Part shown: positions 1 through 8,108 of the stretch, one piece after another
How the letters are laid out: every line of letters starts with the position of its first letter
How positions within the stretch are numbered: position 1 is the stretch's first letter
From: a virus
Length of the DNA stretch: 36,918 nt
Reading direction: 5' to 3' (one strand)
Virus record (IMG/VR): IMGVR_UViG_3300036772_000222
Span: 1 to 36,918 of that record
Made by a program: the position numbers and the translations under genes
The notes under the pieces: generated by a model
Database searches by the model: none
The model's input: the letters and a program-made list of their open reading frames with translations, nothing else
What the model was told of the DNA's origin: nothing

Positions 1-1
1 C

Positions 2-154
2 GTGATTGATCTGGGTAACGGCAAGCTGGGTTACCAGATAGCGGTGGATTCCTCGGTCTTTGGCAATAACAAGACAATACTGAACCAGGACGTGGTGATT
101 AAGGCCACCGTCAGTGCGCAAGACAATTGTAACGCGGCGGCCTATTTTGCATAG
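2..154 (+). pseudogene. Giant Ig-like-repeat adhesin, 5' part, truncated by prophage
   Basis: The frame is open from the window edge and has no start inside the window. Host codons run to position 127, after which the phage end adds eight codons and a TAG (152-154) that lies inside the transposase-site motif TTTTGCATAG. The host residues include a stretch ending KATVSAQDN. Joined to the right flank this becomes the Ig-like pattern DNAGNEVTTTTEHTVHVDN, typical of the tandem domains of BapA/SiiE-type type I-secreted adhesins. Such proteins mediate surface attachment and biofilm formation. The family call is by pattern only, because fewer than 45 host residues are visible here. The gene is inferred to be inactivated by the insertion. 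Confidence 0.7.
123..127. repeat. Target-site duplication, left copy (ACAAT)
   Basis: ACAAT directly precedes the phage end and recurs at 36792-36796 directly after the other end. A 5-bp duplication is what Mu-type transposition makes. Removing one copy restores the adhesin reading frame. Confidence 0.8.
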
Positions 155-217
155 TTTTGCGATATATTTTGCATGCTGCATCGGGGTGAAATAAGGTGGG
201 TTTTGCACAATGCAAAA
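128..217. repeat. Phage end with transposase-binding-type repeats (tail-fibre side)
   Basis: The terminus starts TGTAACGCGG and carries several copies of a TTTTGCAT-like motif: TATTTTGCATAG at 143-154, TTTTGCG at 155-161, TATTTTGCATGC at 165-176, and the inverted pair TTTTGCA/TGCAAAA at 201-217. The same motif occurs in opposite orientation at the other end of the element. In Mu, each end carries three MuA-binding sites, and these repeats are the obvious counterparts. Binding itself is inferred. Confidence 0.75.
201..217. repeat. Inverted repeat TTTTGCA-CAA-TGCAAAA
   Basis: Perfect 7-bp arms separated by CAA. It is a back-to-back copy of the end motif and may be an extra transposase or regulatory site. 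From here to about position 321 there is no gene; the stretch is AT-rich and shows nothing else recognisable. Confidence 0.6.
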
Positions 218-321
218 TTGATCGCTTAAGTAATATAAGCTTCATTTAAACGTTGATTTATCGTTGATACGGAAATACGCCGGAATGACCCGACGCATTT
301 CGTTAATGGTTTTGAACTATA

Positions 322-702
322 TCAAGCTACCGAAGTACCGCCAGCGTCCTGGCCGTTATCAATGCTGTGCTTGTACTGCAAGTTATTAACATAGGTCTGT
401 ACCTGCGTTTCCACCTCGGCCTTATCCGCTACAATCAGGGCTTCAGCCAGTTTCTCAGCGATAGTCTGAGCCTGACTGTCGAATGCTGCCTGGATTTTAT
501 CGAAGTTATCGCCACAGGCGGTTTTGACGGTATCCGCGTTATGCAGCGTCAGGTGAGCCACAAAACTGGTCGCTGCTGTTGTCGCATCTTCTGTCGTCGG
601 GCCGGTATAAATAGCCGCAAGAATGCCATCGGTGATGACCTTGCTGCGCAACTGGGTAATAGCGGCTTTCTGGATGTTACCGGTGATGTTAATGGTGCTC
701 AT
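322..702 (-). CDS. Hypothetical protein, last gene of the late region
   Basis: The product is about 126 aa and I do not recognise a family. The start at 702 (MSTINITGN) is preferred over one 20 codons upstream because a good ribosome-binding site, GAGGATAAAACA, lies just before it. The protein is acidic and looks mostly helical after a short beta-like start, with no signal peptide, membrane segment or cysteine cluster. It follows the tail-fibre assembly gene after about 160 bp and is the last gene before the phage end. Mu carries gin, com and mom in that region, but this protein resembles none of them. A role in the virion, in lysogenic conversion or in host interaction is possible, but nothing in the sequence decides between these. 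Confidence 0.7.
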   Translation of the reverse strand: MSTINITGNIQKAAITQLRSKVITDGILAAIYTGPTTEDATTAATSFVAHLTLHNADTVKTACGDNFDKIQAAFDSQAQTIAEKLAEALIVADKAEVETQVQTYVNNLQYKHSIDNGQDAGGTSVA

Positions 703-859
703 TGTTTTATCCTCATTGGATTTTAAGGTAAATAGAGTCCTTATCCATGTGGGTATTTTCATGGATTATCGCTCCTGTTATTTATTCGGGTTACTCTGCC
801 CGTCAGTAAAATATGTAGCTGGCAATTAGTTTATGCTGCCAGGAAACGTTTAATGCTGA

Positions 860-1390
860 TTAATCAGGCCAGTCAATATCTGGTGCTTTAGATAAATCAA
901 GACGGCGAAACTTAGTACGCCGTTCGCGCTGAGCGGCAAGTTCGGCTAACTCCTCCACCGTTATATCCCCGTCGTCCTGAGCCTCCATCAACGCAGTTAT
1001 TCGCGTACTGATAGCTGCCATTTCTTTCTCGCGGCGACGAGTGGCAACCTGCACCAGGTCGATGGGGGCAAGCACTATTTTCCCGTCCTGATACAGCCAT
1101 TTCCCCATTGAGTTCTGATCAGGGCGGGTAAAGTCTTTCGGTACGGCGTCAGCCTCGATTTCCGACACTGACAGGCCCCACGGCCAGAGTTTTGCTGCAT
1201 CATTGTTTGCATCGACAATGACAGAGCGGGAGTCATACATCACCTTGAGTGTATCGGGTGCAAAATGAATCAACGCCTGATACCAGTCGGCTCCCTCGTC
1301 GGTTTTGAGGAAAAACGCGCTTTCTGGGGCTGAGGCTGGGGTTTCTGGTGTGTACTGCATCAGGTTTTTAAGTGTGATTAATGCGCTCAT
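860..1390 (-). CDS. Tail fibre assembly protein (Tfa family)
   Basis: The 176-aa protein has the layout of the caudoviral tail-fibre assembly family (Mu gpU, lambda Tfa): an N-terminal part containing SAFFLKTDEGADWYQ, a middle WPWGLSVSEIEAD segment, and a charged helical C-terminal part ending in DIDWPD. Tfa proteins are chaperones that fold or trimerise the receptor-binding tip of the tail fibre, and some stay attached to it. The gene lies directly downstream of the fibre gene, with 9 bp between them, as expected for a matched pair. The initiator methionine is the first in frame and is followed by a typical start (MSALITLKN). Confidence 0.85.
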   Translation of the reverse strand: MSALITLKNLMQYTPETPASAPESAFFLKTDEGADWYQALIHFAPDTLKVMYDSRSVIVDANNDAAKLWPWGLSVSEIEADAVPKDFTRPDQNSMGKWLYQDGKIVLAPIDLVQVATRRREKEMAAISTRITALMEAQDDGDITVEELAELAAQRERRTKFRRLDLSKAPDIDWPD

Positions 1391-1399
1391 GATTTGCCC

Positions 1400-2806
1400 T
1401 TAATTGTGTGCCACGGTGTACCAGGTACCGTTAACGTTTTTCTGCACCGCAGCGTAACCATAGCCGCCGTTATCGGAGCCAAAGTCACCGCCACTGACGA
1501 ATACACATCCGGGAGGTGCATCAATGCCGCCATCGTGACTAATCCAGGTGCGACCCAGCAGGCGAAAGTCCATCACAAAATTGAGCCTTACCCAGTCCTC
1601 ACGAGCAAGTTGTACTACGGTATTTGATGACGTATGAAGCATGTACGGCATAGCGACATTGTTGCTGTTAAAACCAGCGGTCGAACATGAGTCCAGGTGA
1701 ATAAAATTACCCCCTGTCCAGTTCATCACTTCTTGCTTCTTAGTATCGGCATAGTTCGCAAGGTCGGTCCTGGTATGGTCATCATCAGCTTTCTGCATCT
1801 GACGCTGCCAGGCAGTCCAGGGGGCGATGTTAGTTCGGGTGCGAAAATACACTCCATCAGACGTGGAGAAGTAAAGTTGCTGATACCATGCCTGGTCACC
1901 TGCTGGTGGAACATTTGGCTCTCTATTCGTACCACCAGTGCGTACGGTGAGAACAGTTCCATAGGCATCAGCCATCGGGAAATTTAACGATCCATGCGAT
2001 ACCATCGACCATCCATACGGTGCGCTATCTGCATCGGCGCATACAGGCATGTATTGTTGAAGGGTCCCAGGAAGAATTGTCCCAAAAAGATTGTACGCAT
2101 TGGCATTAATTGAAGGCCCATTTACGGTTACTTCACCCGTTCCACTAACGTCCAGTGACGGGCCACCATTCGAACGTAGGTGGATAGTATTGTCATCTGA
2201 GGCATAGACAAGCCCGACTTCTTTGCCTTCTGGAGAATAGAACCATAGGTGTTTATTGCCCGTGCCACGCACATAAATTGCGTTTTGTGCGAGTTCAGTT
2301 GCCCCATTAAAGGCCGTGACGCCACCAGGTGATGCAAAAGTCCCGCTTCCCCCAAACTTAAAATCAGCGCCCCCAGCACGCATTTCTACCTGGTTAGCGT
2401 CAATAACAAAGGTTCCGCCATTGACCAAAACCCGCTCGGGTGCAACATCGTCCTTCGAGGTTTGAACATCGTGTGTGGCGGCAGTTCCAAGTGCAAGAGC
2501 CTCACGTGCCAGTGCCTGAGCTGATGTTCCGGCTGCTTTGATTTCTGACAGGTTACCGGTTGACGACAGTGTTTGTTTTTTGACAATGGCTTTAATCGCA
2601 GCGGTCAACTGAGCAGCCTGACCGGCATCTGGCGCGAGACCCGCCTCCGTCAGAACGGCGATACATTCCTGCTGCAGGTCGCGTGTGGCACCCTGCGTAT
2701 CATTCAGCCATTGGGCTGTGACGAGTGTGCCAAGTTCACCCGTCTCAGGGTCACCATCGTGAAAAAGATAGTCTGGTGTGCCGATGGGGGAAATGACTGT
2801 GCGCAT
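1400..2806 (-). CDS. Tail fibre protein (Mu gpS-like)
   Basis: The product is about 468 aa. The N-terminal 60-70 residues (MRTVISPIGTPDYLFHDGD, then an AQWLND segment) are of the type found at the base of Mu/P2-like fibres. The middle is rich in Gly, Asn and Thr with repetitive beta character. The C-terminus has a Gly-rich tip ending with NGTWYTVAHN. Fibres bind the host surface receptor. The start at 2806 is chosen because SD AGGAC lies just upstream and the preceding gene stops 2 bp away; an in-frame start 10 codons upstream has no such support. The C-terminal half is inferred to be the receptor-binding part. No invertible alternative copy is seen. Confidence 0.88.
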   Translation of the reverse strand: MRTVISPIGTPDYLFHDGDPETGELGTLVTAQWLNDTQGATRDLQQECIAVLTEAGLAPDAGQAAQLTAAIKAIVKKQTLSSTGNLSEIKAAGTSAQALAREALALGTAATHDVQTSKDDVAPERVLVNGGTFVIDANQVEMRAGGADFKFGGSGTFASPGGVTAFNGATELAQNAIYVRGTGNKHLWFYSPEGKEVGLVYASDDNTIHLRSNGGPSLDVSGTGEVTVNGPSINANAYNLFGTILPGTLQQYMPVCADADSAPYGWSMVSHGSLNFPMADAYGTVLTVRTGGTNREPNVPPAGDQAWYQQLYFSTSDGVYFRTRTNIAPWTAWQRQMQKADDDHTRTDLANYADTKKQEVMNWTGGNFIHLDSCSTAGFNSNNVAMPYMLHTSSNTVVQLAREDWVRLNFVMDFRLLGRTWISHDGGIDAPPGCVFVSGGDFGSDNGGYGYAAVQKNVNGTWYTVAHN

Positions 2807-2808
2807 AG

Positions 2809-3360
2809 TCAGATGTCCTGAAACGTGAAGTAACACAAGGTGTGAGCGGGCTTCAGATCTTCAAAGAGCGCCTGAATCACCGGGTCAGCAAAGAAACACA
2901 ATCGCTCGCCCGCCGTAGACTGCCCGGCACGAAACCGGTACACACGGATTTTGTCAGCATGGACATTCACCCGCCACACCCAGTGAATGTCCGGCTCCGT
3001 CAGGTTCTGGCCGGGAGGACTAACGTCCTCATCAATGGTGATGGTGTAGCCGATGCTTTTCGCCAGACGGGTAAAATAAGGAATACTTAGCCCGCCGGTT
3101 TCGGAGAGCTTGAAAAGGATGCGCTCAAGGCGCTGTTGGTAGCTTTGTGTCTCTGTGGGGGCGACATCCAGCACCCGTTCCCAGTCCATCAGCAGTGACT
3201 GCGCCAGGAAAGGGGTTACCCCGTTCCGGATAAGATTGTTATGCAGATAAAGTTGCTCTGCGGTATTACCCTCCGCCGCCAGCTCCGCACTCAGGCGCGG
3301 GCCGTTTGCGTTATAGCTGACAGGTGGCAACAATCGTCCAAGGATTGCGGCTGATTTCAT
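2809..3360 (-). CDS. Baseplate/tail protein, Mu gp48-like (DUF2313)
   Basis: The 183-aa protein begins MKSAAILGRLLPPVSYN. Recognisable family features include a YLHNNLIRNG-type stretch, a central SYQQRLERILFKLSETGGLS segment, and a C-terminus with RVYRFRAGQSTAGERL. Proteins of this YmfQ/gp48 family sit between the gp47-type wedge and the fibre gene and are tail or baseplate components thought to join fibres to the baseplate. The start at 3360 overlaps the upstream stop as ATGA, which implies translational coupling. An upstream ATG at 3411 lies inside gp47 and is less likely. Confidence 0.85.
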   Translation of the reverse strand: MKSAAILGRLLPPVSYNANGPRLSAELAAEGNTAEQLYLHNNLIRNGVTPFLAQSLLMDWERVLDVAPTETQSYQQRLERILFKLSETGGLSIPYFTRLAKSIGYTITIDEDVSPPGQNLTEPDIHWVWRVNVHADKIRVYRFRAGQSTAGERLCFFADPVIQALFEDLKPAHTLCYFTFQDI

Positions 3361-4433
3361 GGTTGTGTGACCTGAGCAAGACTGACGGTGATGATGCCCG
3401 GACGCAGCCACTCCCAGTGCGTGGAATCCACAATGGCGGTGACGTTAGCGGCAGGGTCGTTAAGGGTGCGGTCTTTGATGCCGGGCGTGAGGGATACCAT
3501 CATTTCCACCTGGCTACGGATAAGGGATTCACCTGGCGACAGGCGATTAACAAAGTCCGTGATGGCGACAGAGATAGCCTGCTGCGCCATTTCGATAGTG
3601 ATACCATCGAGTTCCACGTGCAGCGTAAAATCGACTTTACGAATCGAGGGTGAAACGACCAGTGAGCTTTTGGCGGTCACCGGTCGCACATCATCGATAT
3701 GGGCCTGTACGCGGTCAATAATAGCCTGTGATGGCAGCGCCTCACCGGAGGTAATAGCCACATCCACCGTACCCAGCCCCCGACGCAGCGGGTAAACGTA
3801 AGCGCTGCTCACGCCCGGCACTTCGAGCGCCCAGCGGCGGTAATCGTACTTATTCCCCCCCGCTGGCGGACGGCGAATGATATCCAGCAGGCGCTCCAGA
3901 AGCGCTGAGTCAGACTCATTATCTGTTCCCCCCGTCATGGGCTGTACCACAACCCGGCTGCTGATGCCGAAGGGGGCAGAGACCAGTGCCGCCTGGACGG
4001 CTACCACGCTATTCCCCGACGCTCCGGTACTGCTGGCCTGGACGGCAACCCGCGCCTTGCCATCGGAGCCAATCGTGGCATCTGCCGTGGTCATGCAGGC
4101 GACACCGTCCCCCTTAATCTGACTGCCTGCCGGAAGCTTCGCATTTGCGGTGCCAGTGATATCGGCGTAGCCGGATGCGGTGGTGGCCGGTTTTCTCAAC
4201 AGGCCACGGGTGCGGGCATGTAACACCAGATAATCGGTATCAGCGGTGTCAGGGAAAATCTGGCGGACTATCCAGCCCTGGTGCTGATACAACCCCTCGG
4301 CTACGCTTGCCACCGCTGAGGCGCGAATAAAATAATCGCTGTCGGGGCCCACATCGGCGTCGGTGAGCTGGTTTTTGATATCGCGCAGCAACATGTCGCG
4401 GATATCGGCCACAACTGGAGTGATAAACGCCAT
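3357..4433 (-). CDS. Baseplate J-like protein (Mu gp47)
   Basis: The 358-aa protein is a member of the baseplate J/gp47 family (P2 gpJ and T4 gp6-like wedge proteins). Visible family signs are an N-terminal helical part, a central segment with TGGTDNESDSALLERLLDIIRR, and a following RRWALEVPGVSSAYVYPLRRG region. Wedge proteins surround the central spike and change shape when the tail contracts. The gene overlaps gp46 upstream by 1 base and gp48 downstream by 4 bases, as in a tightly coupled baseplate operon. Confidence 0.92.
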   Translation of the reverse strand: MAFITPVVADIRDMLLRDIKNQLTDADVGPDSDYFIRASAVASVAEGLYQHQGWIVRQIFPDTADTDYLVLHARTRGLLRKPATTASGYADITGTANAKLPAGSQIKGDGVACMTTADATIGSDGKARVAVQASSTGASGNSVVAVQAALVSAPFGISSRVVVQPMTGGTDNESDSALLERLLDIIRRPPAGGNKYDYRRWALEVPGVSSAYVYPLRRGLGTVDVAITSGEALPSQAIIDRVQAHIDDVRPVTAKSSLVVSPSIRKVDFTLHVELDGITIEMAQQAISVAITDFVNRLSPGESLIRSQVEMMVSLTPGIKDRTLNDPAANVTAIVDSTHWEWLRPGIITVSLAQVTQP

Positions 4434-4783
4434 TATGCGACCCTCACCGGATGTTCAAAGGTCTGGGGCTGGCCCAGCGCATCCGTCAGAGATATCAGCA
4501 AATTAAGCCAGCCGGGTTCACCCTGCTGAGCGGTCACCACCAGGTCACGCGCCCGCCCGTCGTCCATCAGCGGCCGCAGAGCCTGTTCGGTGTATTGTCG
4601 GGCCAGGAGTTGTACGCGGGAAACGTCTTTTTCCCGCGTCAGTTCATGCAGGCGGGAACCCAGAGTACGGTCAGCCCAGTAGCTACCCAACGGTGTCATC
4701 AGGCGCAGGTAAACCGGGTTCTCAAGAGACCGGGTGCGGGTTCCGGTGTAGTCACCGGTGGCGGGAGAAAGTAATGTATCCAT
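4433..4783 (-). CDS. Baseplate wedge protein, Mu gp46 (gp25/W-like)
   Basis: The 116-aa protein begins MDTLLSPATGDYTGTRTRSL and contains TPLGSYWADRTLGSRLHELTRE, typical of the phage GP46 family, the Mu counterpart of P2 gpW and T4 gp25 wedge subunits. No convincing Shine-Dalgarno sequence precedes the ATG. Instead an activator-type promoter (-10 box at 4790-4795) lies so close that the seventh base after the -10 is the A of the ATG. A leaderless mRNA is therefore predicted. It is the first gene of the transcript that continues through gp47, gp48 and the fibre genes. Confidence 0.9.
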   Translation of the reverse strand: MDTLLSPATGDYTGTRTRSLENPVYLRLMTPLGSYWADRTLGSRLHELTREKDVSRVQLLARQYTEQALRPLMDDGRARDLVVTAQQGEPGWLNLLISLTDALGQPQTFEHPVRVA

Positions 4784-4789
4784 GTCACC

Positions 4790-4832
4790 AGTATGGGGAC
4801 ATGGACAGTCAACAGACAGATGAAGAGGTTCA
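4790..4832 (-). promoter_or_regulatory. Predicted activator-dependent late promoter upstream of gp46 (PP-like)
   Basis: On the minus strand, the dyad TGAACCTCTTCA (4821-4832) is followed after exactly 25 bp by a -10-like box, CATACT (4790-4795). The same dyad and spacing occur in front of gene I, the lysis cassette and the C-like gene. The preceding GCTGAAC and following TCTGT are also shared with the other two late copies. There is no consensus -35, as expected for a promoter needing a Mor/C-type activator. The predicted start is about 4783. Confidence 0.72.
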
Positions 4833-4839
4833 GCAGGGT

Positions 4840-5493
4840 TTATGCTATGGGCTTACCGGTCGGTTTGCCGTCATTGCCGTTCGGGTGCTCATGGTCTGTC
4901 AGAGAAACAGTTCCAGCTTTGACATCGCCGTCAGTCTGGTAGCTGCCGCCACTTTGTTTGACGTTACCTTCAAAGGCGGCACCGCTGCCCCCTTTAATCG
5001 CCAGACCGCCGTTACCGCTGATTTGCCCCTGAGCGATAACCTGCGCACTGGCGGTCAGCTCCGGGGTGGTGTATGCAGCCTGCGTTTTCGCACTGACCAG
5101 ATATTTATCACAGTTCACATGATATTCCGTGCATTCCACCTCGACAATCTTACCGCGCTTAAGAACGATATGCGCACCTTCGTCGGTGTAGAGCGCGACT
5201 TCGCCGGGTTTGAGGGAGGCCAGTCGGTATGCCCCGTGCTCGGTGGCAATGATAATACCGTGGGAAGAGTGGCCACCCAGGGGCAGGATAATCCCCATCG
5301 TGCCCGCCAGCGGAACGGAAGTAAATCCGTAATGCTGAAACAGCTCCGCATCCTGCACCAGCTCCCCCAGCAACCCTTTAGCCTGTACCGTCTGTACCCG
5401 GGCGCTGCTGTCCACGGTGCCAATCACCGCCCTGAAGGCTTTTCGGATACCGTTTAATGCCTGGTTAATACGCCGGTTAACATCATTCCACAT
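4840..5493 (-). CDS. Baseplate spike protein, Mu gp45
   Basis: The 217-aa protein matches the Mu gp45 family, equivalent to P2 gpV: a trimeric central spike that pierces the outer membrane. The N-terminal part contains the OB-like domain, including TSVPLAGTMGIILPLGGHSSHG. The C-terminal half carries short beta-helix-type segments (SAQVIAQGQISGNGG and following) and a late SLTDHEHPNGN segment whose HxH pattern recalls the metal-binding tip of such spikes. It overlaps the hub gene by 11 bp. The promoter for gp46 lies in the 56 bp downstream. Confidence 0.9.
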   Translation of the reverse strand: MWNDVNRRINQALNGIRKAFRAVIGTVDSSARVQTVQAKGLLGELVQDAELFQHYGFTSVPLAGTMGIILPLGGHSSHGIIIATEHGAYRLASLKPGEVALYTDEGAHIVLKRGKIVEVECTEYHVNCDKYLVSAKTQAAYTTPELTASAQVIAQGQISGNGGLAIKGGSGAAFEGNVKQSGGSYQTDGDVKAGTVSLTDHEHPNGNDGKPTGKPIA

Positions 5494-6721
5494 TGCTGTT
5501 CTCCACGGGCACGATGGTCAGTGCATTATTCTTATGACGCCGGTGTTGCCCCTTCTCTTTAGGGTAAGCGTCAGGTATCCAGATACCGTCTTCTTTAAAG
5601 CGCAGCGTGGTCGTCTGGCCTGTCGGACGACCACCGTTAAACGAGCGCCCCATCAGGAAAAATACCTCATCGATGCCATGCAGTGCGCTCTTGATATGCA
5701 CCCGCTGCCCGGGCTGCCAGAGCACACCGTCCGGCGTCCGGTGGCCCCGAACTTCAACGACAATATCCAGCCCGGTGAGCCGCGCATCTGCCATCGCTTT
5801 ACGGGTTTTGTACTGAAGGTGCTGCTGGCTGTTAACATCACCTGCCACCAGAATTTGCGGCCGGTAGTACGGCACGGAAGGGTCACGAACGGTGTAATGC
5901 CAGTCATGATGACCGGTCTGCGCTGTGTCGGTGTCATCACCGGCAGGAGCGTCGGACTGCTCGCCATCGACAGGAGGCGCGGGTGATTCTGGTGATACAT
6001 CCGTGGGCGTACTGACATCCACCACGGCCAGATTATCACCGTGGTGAGCGTGCCCCTGTGCCAGCATGGACAACTCAGAAAAGCAGCCGTTAATGCTGCG
6101 GGTATCGGACAGCGACAACACGTTATTACCCGTACCCTGAGCATTCAGGGTCAGTGTGGCCACCGGTGGGCGGGAGTAATCAGGCCCACCAATCACCAGC
6201 GTCCCATCCGGATCGAACCAGGGCCACAATCCCCGACCGGCCGCTGTTTTCACCAGTGAATCCCAGGCGCGTTCTCCTGGTTCAAGGTGTGTTTTGTCAT
6301 CGCGGGTCACGCCTTCGGCCTGAATTCTGATACGGGTAAATCCGAACGGCCGGACTATCGAGGCGATGGCCTGGTCAAGCCCGAGCTGACTTGCGCTAAA
6401 AATCGGTGCGGCACAATCGACCAGCACACCGGCACCGTCACGCCCACTCAGGGTCAGTATCAGCCCATGGCGGGACGCGTCACGCTGGACTCTGTCCACC
6501 CGCCCGGATAACACCGTCTGGGTGCCCACGCGAACCTGAACCGTGGCTCCCCGTACCGCGTCGGCCGGAAACACGGCTTCAGGCAATCCAAGCGTCAGTT
6601 GCCAGGCGTCGGCGGGGATCAGAAAGTCAGAATCTATCCGGTAACTTTTCCAGTCACTGTGCTGTGAACCCGCCAGCAGCAGGGTGATTTTCTCCCGGGT
6701 TACATTATCTGACGTAGGCAT
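5483..6721 (-). CDS. Baseplate hub protein, Mu gp44 (gpP)
   Basis: The 412-aa protein is of the Mu gpP/gp44 family, structurally related to T4 gp27 and P2 gpD hub proteins. It begins with a beta-rich domain (KITLLLAGSQHSDWKSYRID) and contains VRVGTQTVLSGRVDRVQRD and LVVGWP-type hub motifs further on, then a Pro/Asp-rich linker around residues 225-260 and a C-terminal domain. The hub trimer connects the tail tube to the gp45 spike. It overlaps gpN by 17 bp and gp45 by 11 bp. Confidence 0.9.
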   Translation of the reverse strand: MPTSDNVTREKITLLLAGSQHSDWKSYRIDSDFLIPADAWQLTLGLPEAVFPADAVRGATVQVRVGTQTVLSGRVDRVQRDASRHGLILTLSGRDGAGVLVDCAAPIFSASQLGLDQAIASIVRPFGFTRIRIQAEGVTRDDKTHLEPGERAWDSLVKTAAGRGLWPWFDPDGTLVIGGPDYSRPPVATLTLNAQGTGNNVLSLSDTRSINGCFSELSMLAQGHAHHGDNLAVVDVSTPTDVSPESPAPPVDGEQSDAPAGDDTDTAQTGHHDWHYTVRDPSVPYYRPQILVAGDVNSQQHLQYKTRKAMADARLTGLDIVVEVRGHRTPDGVLWQPGQRVHIKSALHGIDEVFFLMGRSFNGGRPTGQTTTLRFKEDGIWIPDAYPKEKGQHRRHKNNALTIVPVENSNVE

Positions 6722-8108
6722 TGAGCAGGTCTCCGGGCATCAGGGCGTTGGGGTTGCGGATTTGCGGATTAAGGCGCAACAACTCAGCGGCACGGGTGTA
6801 GTCCTGATACCACAGGTGCGCCAGCAGGTGCAGGTTCGTCTCACCCGGCACCTCACGGCGGGTCAGTACCGGCCGATGGGACATTACCGATATGGCCATG
6901 CGCTGGACATTGAGCGCCACGCTCTTGAGTTGTGCCACCACCGGCTGCCACAGCACACCGATGGCGCTGCTGTCGGTGCTGACCGTCTGCATAAAGGGGG
7001 TGTAGTTATCACGGGTTAACGTAATGGCCTGCTGAATGACGGTTCTCACATCTCCGGTGATACGCTCGATATCTGCCGGTGACAGTGTGACCATCAGGGT
7101 TTTATTGCTGAAGATTGCCACTGCCATACTGACGCATTCATTGACAGCGAGCACCTGGTGCAGGCTCTCCAGCTCGGCCATATCCTCCACGGTCGCATTG
7201 TGAGGAAGGGGAACATGAGCAGGCGTATCGCCTTTTACCAGCGCGGCAGGCAGTCGGGGTAACGTGTTGAGCAGTGACACTGATTCTCCCCAGGCAGAGA
7301 GCAGCACCGGTGTGCTGATCACCTCACTGGTGATGTTCCCGCTGCTTTGTCCTGTCAGTGCAGACGGTGACGGGCCTGACGGGGTGAACGTTATCTGAAC
7401 GGATGGGGAAGACGAACGCGACTGGGGCGGATCGATAAGCTGCCATAGTGGACTGGTGCGCATATCCAGAACCGCCAGCAGGTCGTTCACATAACGACGC
7501 GGCATCGCGAGATAATCGGTGCCGTCACTGACCAGGGCATCGACTTCTGATCGCATGATCGTCATGGTATTAAGCATACCGGACAGCACGGTTTTACCTT
7601 TGACGAGCTGTTTTTTCACCCGGCTCACGGGCTCCATTGCCGACTCAAAAAGCGTCCTGGCATTATCGGTGAGCGATGAGAGAGAATCCAGGATGCCGTC
7701 GCCCAGTTGCTCGGGGTACATTCCACTGTCCAGGGCCGTGCCAAGTCCGGTTTCCAGAAAGACCAGCTCAAGTGTGCAACTGTCGGGATTTTCGGCATCG
7801 TGGGCAATCTGGTATTCGATGAGCTGGACGCGTGGCACAGAGCCATAGACCGGGTGAATGAGTTCCCCGGCCCCCGGGGTATCCAGTGCGCGGATAAACG
7901 CATCGCGGCGTACATCATAATCGTCACCCCAGAAAAGGGCAGAAAGCCGGAAATTACGCGGCTTACGACCAAGGTCGTTAATATCACCACCGTCCAGGAA
8001 GGGGTATTCATGGTCGTCATGGTCGCGCCCGACACTTTCCTGGGTACGCAGAACGTCAAAGCGGACGCCCCTGAAGGTGGCATCCTGAAGATTATCCAGC
8101 CAGCTCAT
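6705..8108 (-). CDS. DNA circularisation N-terminal domain protein (Mu gp43, gpN)
   Basis: The 467-aa protein starts MSWLDNLQDATFRGVRFDVL, the hallmark of the DNA_circ_N domain, which occupies about residues 1-95. The C-terminal 50 residues, with TNLHLLAHLWYQDYTRAAEL and ALMPGDLLNAYVR, look like a LysM/tail-hub X-type module. In Mu this is a tail component despite the historical DNA circulation name. The start shares one base (8108) with the stop of the tape-measure gene (8108-8110). Confidence 0.9.
   Translation of the reverse strand: MSWLDNLQDATFRGVRFDVLRTQESVGRDHDDHEYPFLDGGDINDLGRKPRNFRLSALFWGDDYDVRRDAFIRALDTPGAGELIHPVYGSVPRVQLIEYQIAHDAENPDSCTLELVFLETGLGTALDSGMYPEQLGDGILDSLSSLTDNARTLFESAMEPVSRVKKQLVKGKTVLSGMLNTMTIMRSEVDALVSDGTDYLAMPRRYVNDLLAVLDMRTSPLWQLIDPPQSRSSSPSVQITFTPSGPSPSALTGQSSGNITSEVISTPVLLSAWGESVSLLNTLPRLPAALVKGDTPAHVPLPHNATVEDMAELESLHQVLAVNECVSMAVAIFSNKTLMVTLSPADIERITGDVRTVIQQAITLTRDNYTPFMQTVSTDSSAIGVLWQPVVAQLKSVALNVQRMAISVMSHRPVLTRREVPGETNLHLLAHLWYQDYTRAAELLRLNPQIRNPNALMPGDLLNAYVR

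Noticed and set aside
4693-5457. 254-codon open frame on the plus strand
   Set aside because: It is antisense to gp45 and gp46, which match known families, and has no family likeness or ribosome site.
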